Shown here: positions 39,726 to 49,900 of the stretch, one piece after another
Position numbering within the stretch: position 1 is the stretch's first letter
Layout: the number at the start of each line of letters is the position of its first letter
NCBI GenBank assembly: GCA_015231755.1
Contig: JADGAZ010000006.1
Location: 62,001-126,000 of the forward strand
From: Magnetococcales bacterium
GTDB lineage: Bacteria; Pseudomonadota; Magnetococcia; Magnetococcales; Magnetaquicoccaceae
Reading direction: 5' to 3'
DNA: 64,000 bases
Made by a program: the position numbers and the translations under genes
The notes under the pieces: generated by a model
Databases searched by the model: none
The model's input: only the letters and a program-made list of their open reading frames with translations
Told to the model about the DNA's origin: nothing

Positions 39726-40037
39726 ATGCAGGCATCGCAACAAGATCATCTGGCCTCGCTGACCGCGGGATTCCGGGATGGGTTGGGGGAACTGGTGAAA
39801 ACCCTGCTGCCCGACTTGGCGCGCAAGGTCATCCAGGAAGAGATCGACCGCATTCGCGCCGAGGAAATGGCCTTGCCGGGTGATGACGCGCAACGGGTCG
39901 CCGTGATCCGTGACGCCTTTTTACCCCTTGTGGAGCGTATTGCCCGTGAGACCACCCGTGAAATGGTGCTGGAACATCTGCCCGAGGTGGCCGAACGGCT
40001 GGTGCGCGCCGAGATCGAACGGATCAAAAATGGCTAG
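39726..40037 (+). CDS. Small helical protein with two repeated LP..A/E.(V/I)..EI.RI segments
   Basis: 103 residues, highly charged and helical. Two related segments, KTLLPDLARKVIQEEIDRI and EHLPEVAERLVRAEIERI, point to an internal duplication. The second resembles the C-terminal helices of DUF2497/PopZ-like proteins and similar tails in other proteobacterial proteins. No signal peptide. GGAG lies 8 bases before the ATG. It precedes the TPR-CHAT gene by 45 bases and may be the first gene of its operon. Function unknown; an oligomerisation or polar-scaffold role is speculation. Confidence 0.65.
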   Translation: MQASQQDHLASLTAGFRDGLGELVKTLLPDLARKVIQEEIDRIRAEEMALPGDDAQRVAVIRDAFLPLVERIARETTREMVLEHLPEVAERLVRAEIERIKNG

Positions 40038-40082
40038 TGGACCGGATGCATCCAGCCCTTAAAAGCCCCCTGGAGAGATGAA

Positions 40083-43000
40083 ATGATCGGTGCGAATCAA
40101 GGTCCGTCGGGTTCGATGTCAGCCGCGAGGCGTGTTTTCATGGTATGGAGCCTCTTGGTCTGGGGGCTTTTTTTGGGCCCCGGGTCCGGATGGGCTGCGG
40201 ATCCGGCTCCGGTCCAGTCCAAGGATGGGGTGACCGAAGCCCTGCAACAGGCGGTCGAGGCCGAAGCGAAACGGGATGCGTCGGCTTGGGAGCGTTTCTT
40301 GAAGGCGGCCCGCTTGGCAGCCGAGGCCAAGCGTCAGAAGGAACTCGCCACCAGCAATGAAGCCATTTTGCGGCTGCGTGAGGCTCTTCCGGAGCGGTTC
40401 AACGCAAAGATGGCGACCGTGACCGCATTGTCTGCGGAAAAATCGGCCTCTGCGGGGGCTTGGTCCGCCTTGAACCAGGAAGCCGCCGCGTTGATGGCGC
40501 GCGGGGATGCGGCTGGAGCCTTGGCCCGGGGGGGCAAGGCTTTGGAAATGGCCAAAACCGAATTCGGTCCCAAGCATTTCACGGTATTGGTGGCGTTGCG
40601 GGAGCAGGCTTTGTTGCACTATCAGGCCGGGGCGGTTCCCGAGGCGGAGGCGGGACTGGCCAAGGCTTATGCTTTGGGCGTGGAGATTCTGGGGGCGGAC
40701 CATCCTGAAACCCTGAAAGTGCAAGCCTTGCAGGCGGATCTGGCGGAAGCCGGGGGGGGCTTGGCCAAGGCGGTCGAGATCCGCAAGGCGGTGCTGGCGG
40801 CATGGGAGGGGGCTGTGGGGGCCGATCATCCCGTCGCTCTGGACGCGGGCATGACTCTGGCGCGACTGCTGGTGAATTCGGGCAATCTGGATCCGGCGCT
40901 CCAGTGGCTGGAGGCCGCCCGTCCCCGTTTCGACAAGAGTCTGGGATCCTGGCATCCCCGTCTGGCGGAGTGTCTGACCCTGACCGCCGCGGTCGTCGGG
41001 CGCAAGGGGGATATCAAAGGGGCGTTGGCCTTGTACGAGCAGGCGGACGGGATTCACCGGGTCGCCTTGCCGGCTGGAACGCCGGCGGTGCTGACCGCCC
41101 GGGTGGAGGCGGCGGAGTGGATTCGTCGGGATGGCCGTTTCGACGAGGCCCGAAAGATTCTGGAGGAGGTCATGGGCCTCGCCAAGAAGGATGCCGCATC
41201 TCAACCGTTGCTGGTCCAACCGCTGCTGGATGCCCAGGGGGCGTTGGTGCAGGTGTTCGAGGATCAGGGGGAATACGACAAGGCGGAGCCTTTGATTCAG
41301 GAGGTGTTGAAGGGCGAACAGGCCATGCTGGGCGCGGATCATCCCAATCTTCTGGCCACCCGGAATCGTTTGGCGGGGATTTATCGCCGTCAGGGCAAAC
41401 TGGCGGAGGCGGAAAAGCTTTACGCTCAGGTTCTCGACGGGTATCGCAAGGTGCTGGGCACCGAGCATCAGGCCTCGATCAACCTGATGAACAATCTGGG
41501 TCTGGTGTATGAGAACGAAGGTCTTTACGACGAGGCCGAGCCTTTGTTGCGTGCCGCCTTGCAAAGTTCCCGCAAGCTTTCCGGGGAGGATCATCCCGAA
41601 ACCCTGGCCACGTTGAACAATCTGGCTTTGTTGCACGAAAGCCAGGGCAATTTCGACAAGGCGGAGCCGTTGTATCAAAACGCCATCGCCATATCGACCC
41701 GCAAACTGGGGGAGAAGCATCCGGACGCTTTGGCGTTCGTGAACAATCTCGCCTATCTGTATCTGTTGCAGCAGAACTACAAGGAAGCGGCACCTTTGTT
41801 TGAAAAGGTGCTGGCCCATTGGACCATCATTCATGGGGAGTCCCATCAAAAGACCCTCAAGGCCATGAACAATCTCGCCCGGGTGCGACACAAGCTCGGG
41901 GCGCGGGATGAGGCGGAAAAGCTGTTCAAGAAGGCCCTGGAGTTGCGCAAGTCGGCTTTGGGGGAGCGGCACATGGATGTGTTGCGTTCCATGCGGGATC
42001 TGGGTGCCTTGTATCTGGACATGGGGCGTCTGCCGGAAGCCGAGGAGTTGCTGAAAAAGGCGTTGGAGCTGGATGAACAGGTGTTGGGCAAGCAGCATCC
42101 CTACACCTTTGAAACCCTCAACACCCTGGCGGATGTGCTGGAGGCCAAGAAGGACAAGGCCTCCATCCAGCAGGCCTATGGATTGCGACGGGAAGGGTTC
42201 ACGCGCCGCACGGAGTTTTTGAATCGCATGTTGTGGGCCACCGGGGACAATGCCCGGGAGGGGTATGTGCGGCTGCATCGGGAGGAGTTCAACACCTTCC
42301 TGTCGATGGTGGCCCGTCAGGAGTCGGTTGCCGGGGGGGAGGCGTTGCTGGAGGTGGGTTTGCGGCGCAAGGGATTGCTGCTCAAGATCACCGCCGAGAT
42401 GCGCCAAGTGGTGCAGATGGCCAAGAATCCCCAATTGGAAGTGATCGGGCGTCGTTTGACCACCGCCCGCAAAAAACTGGCCGCCCTGACCCTCTCCGGC
42501 CCGACGCCGGAGACCAAGGAGAACCATCTGCGGGTGTTGCACGAACTCGAAGAGACTGTGGACAAGCTGCAACTGGATCTGGGGCGGGAGAGCAAGCGGT
42601 TCCGCCGGTCCACGGATCCCCTCACCCTGGAAAAAATGGTCCAATACCTCCCGGAAGACGCGGTATTGGTGGATTTTATCACCTATGCGGAGCATGGCAG
42701 AAACCGTCTGGTGGCGGGAACCGTGCGTCGCGAGAAGGGCAAACCGGTCTTTGCCTTGGTCTCTTATCGGACCGACATGGATGAGATCCAAAAGGTCATT
42801 GTGGATTATCGCACCGCCATCCAGGATGAACATCTGGATCCCGAAGATCTGATCAAGGCCGGACAAGAGACCCACGAGGTGGTCTGGGCGCCTCTCAAGG
42901 AGGCGTTGGGGGAGCGCAAGGTGGTGTATGTGGTGCCGGATGGACTGCTGAACATTCTGCCCTTCAATGCCCTGGTGGATGAGGAAGGGGCTTATCTGGC

Positions 43001-43919
43001 CAAGACCCTGGATCTGCACATCCTCACCTCCAGTCGCGATCTGGTGCCTTCGGAGATTCCGGCGGCCCAGGGGGGCTTGATGATTCTGGCGGGTCCGGAT
43101 TACGACTCGGACAAGGTGGTGGATCGTCAGGTGCTTCAGGAGATCGAGGGCAAACGTTCCGCCTCCGGCGAGTTGAAAGAGGGCATGCGGGCCTTTTCCC
43201 AGGGCATGCGCGGGTTGCACTTCGATCCGTTGCCGGGTGCCGAAAAGGAGGGAAAACTGATTCTGGGTCAGGCCGGAGATCCGAAGAAGACGGGTCAATC
43301 CGGGGATCCGAACCAAAACAATCGACTGTTTCTCAAGTTCGATGCCCAGGAGAAGGTGGTGCAATCCATCGACGCTCCTCCGGAAGTGCTGCATATTGCC
43401 ACTCATGGATTTTTTCTCAAAGCCGATGACAGCTTGAGAAAGCGGCTTTTGAAAATGCAGCGCGGTGGCGAGGTCAGCATTCCCCCGCCCGGTGACAATC
43501 CCTTGTTGCGATCTGGTCTTGCTTTTGCAGGCATCAACAGCAACGCCGCCTTCCTTGGAGAGATCGATACCCGCAACGATGGGGTGTTGACAGCTTTGGA
43601 GGTGTTGGGTCTGGATTTGACCGGAACCCGGTTGACCGTGCTGTCCGCGTGCGAAACCGGTCTGGGTGAGATTCACGAAGGCGAAGGGGTCTACGGTTTG
43701 CGTCGTTCCTTCCAGGAAGCGGGTTCGGAATCGGTGATCGCCTCGTTGTGGGAGGTGAGCGACGCAGGTACCCAGGCCTTGATGACCGGCTTGTACAAGC
43801 GTCTGCTGAATGGCAAGACCCCCCACGAATCCTTGCGTGAGGCCCGTTTGGAGTTGATGGATTCTCAGGAGTGGTCTTACCCGTACATCTGGTCTGCATT
43901 CATGCTGGTGGGAAAATAA
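40083..43919 (+). CDS. Exported TPR-CHAT protein (putative caspase-like protease)
   Basis: 1278 residues. A signal peptide (hydrophobic VWSLLVWGLFLGPG, cut near GWAA) predicts export. Residues about 130-720 hold many kinesin-light-chain-type TPRs (repeated pattern EAEPLL...LG.DHP.TL...NNLA.L). A helical linker follows, then a C-terminal CHAT domain (about 920-1278) with the His/Cys pair of clan CD peptidases: H1108 in HIATHGFF and C1190 in LSACETGLG. The domain should therefore be catalytically competent. CHAT proteins relate to caspases and separase; TPRs usually choose the partner. It ends 16 bases before the giant FecR-RTX gene, implying that the two act together. A start at 40119 is possible, but 40083 has GGAGAG behind it. 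Confidence 0.88.
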   Translation: MIGANQGPSGSMSAARRVFMVWSLLVWGLFLGPGSGWAADPAPVQSKDGVTEALQQAVEAEAKRDASAWERFLKAARLAAEAKRQKELATSNEAILRLREALPERFNAKMATVTALSAEKSASAGAWSALNQEAAALMARGDAAGALARGGKALEMAKTEFGPKHFTVLVALREQALLHYQAGAVPEAEAGLAKAYALGVEILGADHPETLKVQALQADLAEAGGGLAKAVEIRKAVLAAWEGAVGADHPVALDAGMTLARLLVNSGNLDPALQWLEAARPRFDKSLGSWHPRLAECLTLTAAVVGRKGDIKGALALYEQADGIHRVALPAGTPAVLTARVEAAEWIRRDGRFDEARKILEEVMGLAKKDAASQPLLVQPLLDAQGALVQVFEDQGEYDKAEPLIQEVLKGEQAMLGADHPNLLATRNRLAGIYRRQGKLAEAEKLYAQVLDGYRKVLGTEHQASINLMNNLGLVYENEGLYDEAEPLLRAALQSSRKLSGEDHPETLATLNNLALLHESQGNFDKAEPLYQNAIAISTRKLGEKHPDALAFVNNLAYLYLLQQNYKEAAPLFEKVLAHWTIIHGESHQKTLKAMNNLARVRHKLGARDEAEKLFKKALELRKSALGERHMDVLRSMRDLGALYLDMGRLPEAEELLKKALELDEQVLGKQHPYTFETLNTLADVLEAKKDKASIQQAYGLRREGFTRRTEFLNRMLWATGDNAREGYVRLHREEFNTFLSMVARQESVAGGEALLEVGLRRKGLLLKITAEMRQVVQMAKNPQLEVIGRRLTTARKKLAALTLSGPTPETKENHLRVLHELEETVDKLQLDLGRESKRFRRSTDPLTLEKMVQYLPEDAVLVDFITYAEHGRNRLVAGTVRREKGKPVFALVSYRTDMDEIQKVIVDYRTAIQDEHLDPEDLIKAGQETHEVVWAPLKEALGERKVVYVVPDGLLNILPFNALVDEEGAYLAKTLDLHILTSSRDLVPSEIPAAQGGLMILAGPDYDSDKVVDRQVLQEIEGKRSASGELKEGMRAFSQGMRGLHFDPLPGAEKEGKLILGQAGDPKKTGQSGDPNQNNRLFLKFDAQEKVVQSIDAPPEVLHIATHGFFLKADDSLRKRLLKMQRGGEVSIPPPGDNPLLRSGLAFAGINSNAAFLGEIDTRNDGVLTALEVLGLDLTGTRLTVLSACETGLGEIHEGEGVYGLRRSFQEAGSESVIASLWEVSDAGTQALMTGLYKRLLNGKTPHESLREARLELMDSQEWSYPYIWSAFMLVGK

Positions 43920-43935
43920 GAAGGAGTCGTCCGTC

Positions 43936-46900
43936 ATGGCCAAGCGCATTGAACTTACCCCGTTTCGTCCCCTGAATATCGATTCGCAGGTGCTGGATCG
44001 TGCCCACGAGGGGTCACGGATCGTGGTTCCGGGCGACGACATGATGTTGCGGGCCGAGTTTCAGCGGCAGGGTGCGGATTTGATGCTGCGGGGCACCGGA
44101 GAGCACGCCGGTCAATCGGTGGTGATCCCTGGATACTTCTCGTTGACCACGCCGCCGGATCTTCTGACCTCCGCCGGAGCGCGCATCACCGGGGATCTGG
44201 CGACGCGTCTGGCCGGACCGCTGGTGCCAGGGGTCTACGCCGAAGCCGCCGCCTCTCCCGGGCAGACGGGAATCGGCACCGTGGATTCGGTGAAGGGTGA
44301 AGCCGTTGTGATTCGTTCCGGGGTGCAGATCCCCATCACCCAGGGCATGGCCTTGCTGGAAGGGGATATTGTCCAGACCGGCGCCAAAGGAAGCGTGGGT
44401 CTGATCTACGCCGACAAGTCCACGGTGGCCTTGGGAGACAATGGCCGTCTGGTGATCGAGTCCATGCAGTTCGATCCGGCTGCCGGAACCGGCAAATCCT
44501 CCACCAATGTGGTGCAGGGTGTGTTCACCTTCACCAGCGGCGCCGTGGCCAAGCTGGGTCCGAATAACATGGTCTTCAAGACCCCGGTGGCCGAAATCGG
44601 CATCCGGGGTACCACCGTGGCGGGGCAGGCTCAGGCCGAGGGCAAGGAAAACACCATCACCTTGCTGCAAGACGCGGATGGTGGCGTGGGTCAGATTTCG
44701 GTCACCAACTCGGCGGGCACCCAGGTGCTCAGTCAGATCAACCAGACCACGACGGTCAAGAGTTATTCCGCGCCGCCGGCCCAGCCGTACATCATGCCGG
44801 CCTCCCAGATCGCGCAACGCTACGGTTCCGCCACCCAGTCGTTGCCGCCCCCCCAGGTCATTCCCACCACGACGAAGAGCGACGACAAGCGTGCCGGTGA
44901 GGCCGCCGCCGACAAGAAAGACGGGGAAGGTAAAAAAGACGGCGAAGGCAAAAAAGACGGCGAAGGCCAGAAAGAAGGGGAAGGCAAAAAAGACGGCGAG
45001 GGCCAGAAAGAAGGGGAAGGCAAAAAAGACGGCGAGGGCAAGAAGGAAGGCGAGGGCGACGGGAAAAAGGACGGAGAAGGCAAGAAAGAGGGCGAAGGCG
45101 ACGGCAAAAAGGACGGCGAGCTTCCCAAAGACGGCGAACACAAGGGTGACGCCAAGGTCGGGACTGAAGGGGCCACAAAGGATGGTTCGGGTTTGACGGG
45201 TGGAGATCCGCAGCATGCGGGTGATCCGGTGAATCTCGGAGCCGGAGATCCGGGAATGCACCCGGGAGCCGAGTCTCAGAAAACCGGGTCCCAGGGGGCT
45301 GAAGCGACTCCTCCCGCGCAGGCTCCCATGTTCACACCGGTGATCAATACGTCTGCGGTGGTTCCCGGAACCACGCTTCCCGTTCCCGGTACGGGAACGA
45401 CCCTTGGTGGGACCCCTGGGGCGACTTCGGGTGGGACTTCGGGTGGAGGAACGGCGCTGGAAACGATTCAGACTGCAATCAACAACAGTCTGGCGGCGGG
45501 CCAGAATGCGGTCCAGTCTCCCACCGGGGTTCAACAGTCCACGCCTCCTGCCACTCCGATCATCCCGGTTGTGACCAATCCACAAACCCAGACCCCAACC
45601 CAGACGGGCGAGGCCCGCTCCTTCAAGGTCGCGGACGATTATATCGTGGGTGCGCGGGTCTATATCGATGTCAATAAAGATGGGGTCGCCCAGGAAAATG
45701 AATTTGTCGGCACCACGGGTTCGGGTGGAACGATCAGCTTTACCAGCAGCCTGCAAGGCAACATCATCGCCGTCGGCGGGGTGAACGAACAGACCGGCAT
45801 TTCAAATACCATGGTTCTGCGTGCCGCCAGTGGTTCTTCGATCGTCAATCCGTTGACCACGCTGGTGCAGGAACTGTCGGAGCAGCAACCGCAGGGTTCC
45901 GAGCCGACGTTGGCCGAGAATACGGTCAAGACCATGCTGGGTCTGCCCAACAGCGTCAATCTTTCCACTTTCGATCCCCTGTCCACCCCCTCGGACGCCA
46001 ATGCGGTCACGGTGCAAAAGGCGATTGCCCAGATCGTGACCCTTGCCATCTCCTCCACCTCTTCCGATGCGGCGGTGGATGCCTTGACGACGGCCATTTC
46101 CAATTCCACCGGAGCAGATCCCATCGATCTGGCGAGTGAAGCGGTCCTCACCGAGATTTTTCCCACCACCGTGCTGACATCCGCCGTGCTGCCCCAGGTT
46201 TTGGTGGCGATCAATACCATCAAGAACGCCACCAGCATGAGTGATCTGTCCGATCACGATCCCACCGGATCGGTGGTGATCAGTGGGAGTGCCACCCAGG
46301 GTCAAACCCTGAGCGTGTCCAACACCCTTGAGGATGCCGATGGCTTGGGAACCGTGTCTTATCGGTGGCTGGCCGATGGCGTGGCCATTGCGGGGGAGAC
46401 AGGCAGCACCCTGAAGTTGACCCAGTCCCAGGTGAACAAGGTGATCACGGCCCAGGCGGTTTACACCGATGCCCGTGGCCAATCCGAAAGCGTCACCAGC
46501 GATGGGACCGGTCAGGTCGCCAATGTCAATGATGACCCCACCGGCAAACCGATCATCTCCGGTACGGCCCAGTTGGATCAGACCCTGACGGTCAACACGG
46601 CGTCGCTGGCCGACGTGGATGGCCTCGGGAGCTTGCACTATCAATGGTATGCCGGTGATCAGGCCATCTCCGGGGCGACCTCTTCTTCTCTGGTGCTCAC
46701 CGAAACCACGGTGGGCAAGGTGGTCACCGTGCAGGTGAGCTACACCGACCTCCAGGGTACTTCCGAAAGTCTTACTTCGTCCGGCACCGACGCGGTGGTG
46801 GATCCCAACAACCATGCTCCCACCGGAAGCGTCACGATCAGTGGCACACCGGTCGAAGACGGCACCCTGACAGTCGCCAATACCCTGGCGGATTCGGATG

Positions 46901-49900
46901 GCCTGGGCACCATCACCTATCAATGGATGGCCAATGGCAGCAGCATCCTGGGGGCCACAGGGGACTCCCTGCTTTTGACCCAATCCCACGTGGGAAAAGT
47001 GATCACGGTAAAGGCGCTTTATACCGACGAGAACGGCTTTCCCGAAAGCGTCACCAGTGCGGCCACCGGCACTGTGGCCAACATCAACGACGCCCCCACC
47101 GGTGAACCGGTGATCGTCGGCACCGCCACCCAGGGTCACACCTTGAGCGTGAACCATGCGGCGATTGCGGACCCGGATGGTCTGGGGGTGTTGAACTATC
47201 AGTGGTACGCGGGCGGGGAGGCGGTCTCTGGCGCGACGGGAAGTTCCCTGCTTTTGACCCAGAGTCAGGTGGGGAAGGTGATGACCGTGGAGGTGCGTTA
47301 CACCGACCTCCAGGGTACCGCGGAGAGTCTGATTTCCGCTGGATCTGCCACGGTCGCCGATGCCAACGACGCGCCCACCGGAAGCGTCGTGATCCTGGGG
47401 GCCACCGGTTCCGGCTCTCAATATGCGTCCGCGGTGCATGATTTCAGTTCCCAGTGGTCCACGGGCAGTTGGTCGGCCAGTCAGGTGCTGGGGGCGCCGA
47501 ACACTTTCGGTTACGGGGACATCTCCACCTCATGGGCGCCTTCTCCGAGCAACGCGGGCATCGAACATGTCACCGTTTTGTTCGATACCCCGGTGCATGC
47601 CACCGGAGCCACCATCCGTGAGACCTACGGCAATGGTTTTGTCACCCGGATCGACGCGATGGATCTGGAGGGGGTGCTGCACACCGTGTGGAATGGCGTG
47701 GATCCGAGTCAGCCGGGGCAACCGGTGGATTTCCAGGCCAACTGGAGTGCCACCGAGTTTTTGGTGAAAGGACTCAAGGTTTATGTCGATACCGCCCACA
47801 ACAGTTCAGCCTGGGAGGAGATCGACGCGATCCAGTTGCACAGCGGTGATCGCATCGCCGAAGGCCAGACCCTGAACGCCACCCATACGCTGGCGGATCT
47901 GGATGGCATCGATACCTCAACCCTGGCGTATCAATGGCTGGCCAACGGGAATCCGATTGACGGGGCCACGGGAGAGACCTTGCTGCTGTCGGCTGCCGAG
48001 GTGGGCAAGGTGATCCAGGTGAAGGTGAGCTATACCGATGGCGCCGGCAACCTGGAGCATGTCACCAGCGATCCCACCAGCATGGTCGCCGATGTCAACG
48101 ATCCCCCCACCGCCACCGGGATGGATACCGCCGAATCCCTCAACGAAGGCGCGCCGGCTTTCAGCCTGCACGATATCGTGGTCACCGATGCGGATCCCGG
48201 TGAGATCATCACCGTCACCTTGACCCTTTCCAACGCTCAGGCCGGTGACTTGAGCACCGCCACTGCCGGAACTTCGACCTCCCACTTCGATGGCACCACC
48301 TGGAGCGCCACCGGTTCGGTGGAGGATGTCAATGTGCTGCTTTCCGGGGTGAATTTCATCCCCGATGCCAACTGGGCCCAGGATTTTTCCATCTCCACCA
48401 TGGTGACGGATGATTTTGTGATCCTCAACGGCACCAAGAGTGTCACGGTCACCCCGGTCAACGACGCCCCGACCGTCGCCAATCTGAACGCGGTGGTGGG
48501 CATTACCCCGGAGACTGCGGTTTACGATCTGCCCAACCTGATCATCCAGGATGTGGACAGTTCCCAGGTGACCGCCACCCTGACCCTGCCCCAGGGCGTA
48601 GGGGGAACCTTGTCCACGGGAACCTCCAACGGGGTGACTTCGACCTTCAGTGGCTCGATCTGGAGCGCCAGTGGCGCGATAGCGGATGTCAATACCCTGC
48701 TGGCCGGGGTGACTTTTACTCCGGGAACGGGACTGACCCAGACCGTTCAGATCGCCGTTTCGGTGAGCGATGGGGTGGCCGAGGCCGTGACCGGCTTTCT
48801 GGGGTTGAGAACCATTCTGCAAGGTACCTATGGCAATGACACCCTCACGGCTCCCAACGCCGATGGCTGGGTGATCCAGGGGCTGGATGGCAACGACACC
48901 CTCACCGGCGGCGGTGGGGCGGATACCCTGGATGGCGGATCGGGGGATGACCTTCTCGACGGTGCCGCCGGCGCGGATATCCTGAAAGGTGGCAATGGCA
49001 ACGACCTGTTTGTGATCGGCCCGGCCCCGGGTGGCCCGGAGCTTTCCAAAGCGGACGTGATCCAGGATTTCAGTCCCCAATCGGACCGGATCGGTCTGAA
49101 CGGCACCTTGACGTACAGCGATCTCTCCCTGACCCAGGGTGACGGGGTCAACGCCGGGGATACCCTCGTGCGTTTGGCCAGCGGTGGGGATATCCTGGCC
49201 ATTTTGCAAGGAGTCACCGCCACCGATCTCAATGCCCTGCATTTCATTCGCATGACCCAAACCCCTCTGACCGTGATCGGCACCTCGGGTGACGATTTGC
49301 TCACCGGCGGCATGGGCAACGACACCTTCGACGGATTCGGGGGCAACGACTCCCTGCACGCCGCTGGTGGGAACGACCTGATCCGGGTGAGCGACAAGAG
49401 CGGGGCGTTTCTGGATCACATCAATGGCGGGGGCGGCTTCGATACCCTGTCGGTTCAGTATGCGGGCATGACGGATCTGAACAGTTTCGTTTCCCGCAGT
49501 TTCACCAACGGAACCCATCTGTGGACCGATGCCAATGGGGGGGCCATCTCGTTCAAGAACATCGAGGCGGTGCAGGTGGGAGAGCATACCTATCAGATCG
49601 GTCAGACCGCTCCGAACAATTCCATGAGTTCCATCGGCTCTTCTGGATACTTCCTGTATTCGACGGAGACCAACCAAGCGATCCTGTATGATGGCGGACT
49701 GTCCTACAACGCGTTCAACGCGCCGCTCTTTTTCCCAGGTTCTCCGGTTTCCACCACCATTATCGGCACGTCGGATGATGATCTGATCCGTGGCACCACC
49801 GGCGCGGATACGATCACCACCGGGGCAGGGCGGGATTTCGTCAGACCGGGTCCGGGTGCGGATACCGTGCGGCTGGAAGGGGACAACGATGTGTTGTTCC

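Noticed and set aside
40119-44042. 1,307-codon minus-strand open frame opposite the TPR-CHAT gene
   Set aside because: It is rich in Gln/His/Leu, as expected from antisense of a Glu/Ala/Leu-rich TPR gene. The sense strand has signal peptide, TPR and CHAT motifs.
44476-44487. P-A-A-G in the FecR region, resembling a LapG-type cleavage site of LapA adhesins
   Set aside because: It lies inside the conserved FecR sequence, where related proteins have D-P-x-x-x-G, not in a linker after a retention module. No lapD/lapG genes are in the window, so it is probably coincidental.
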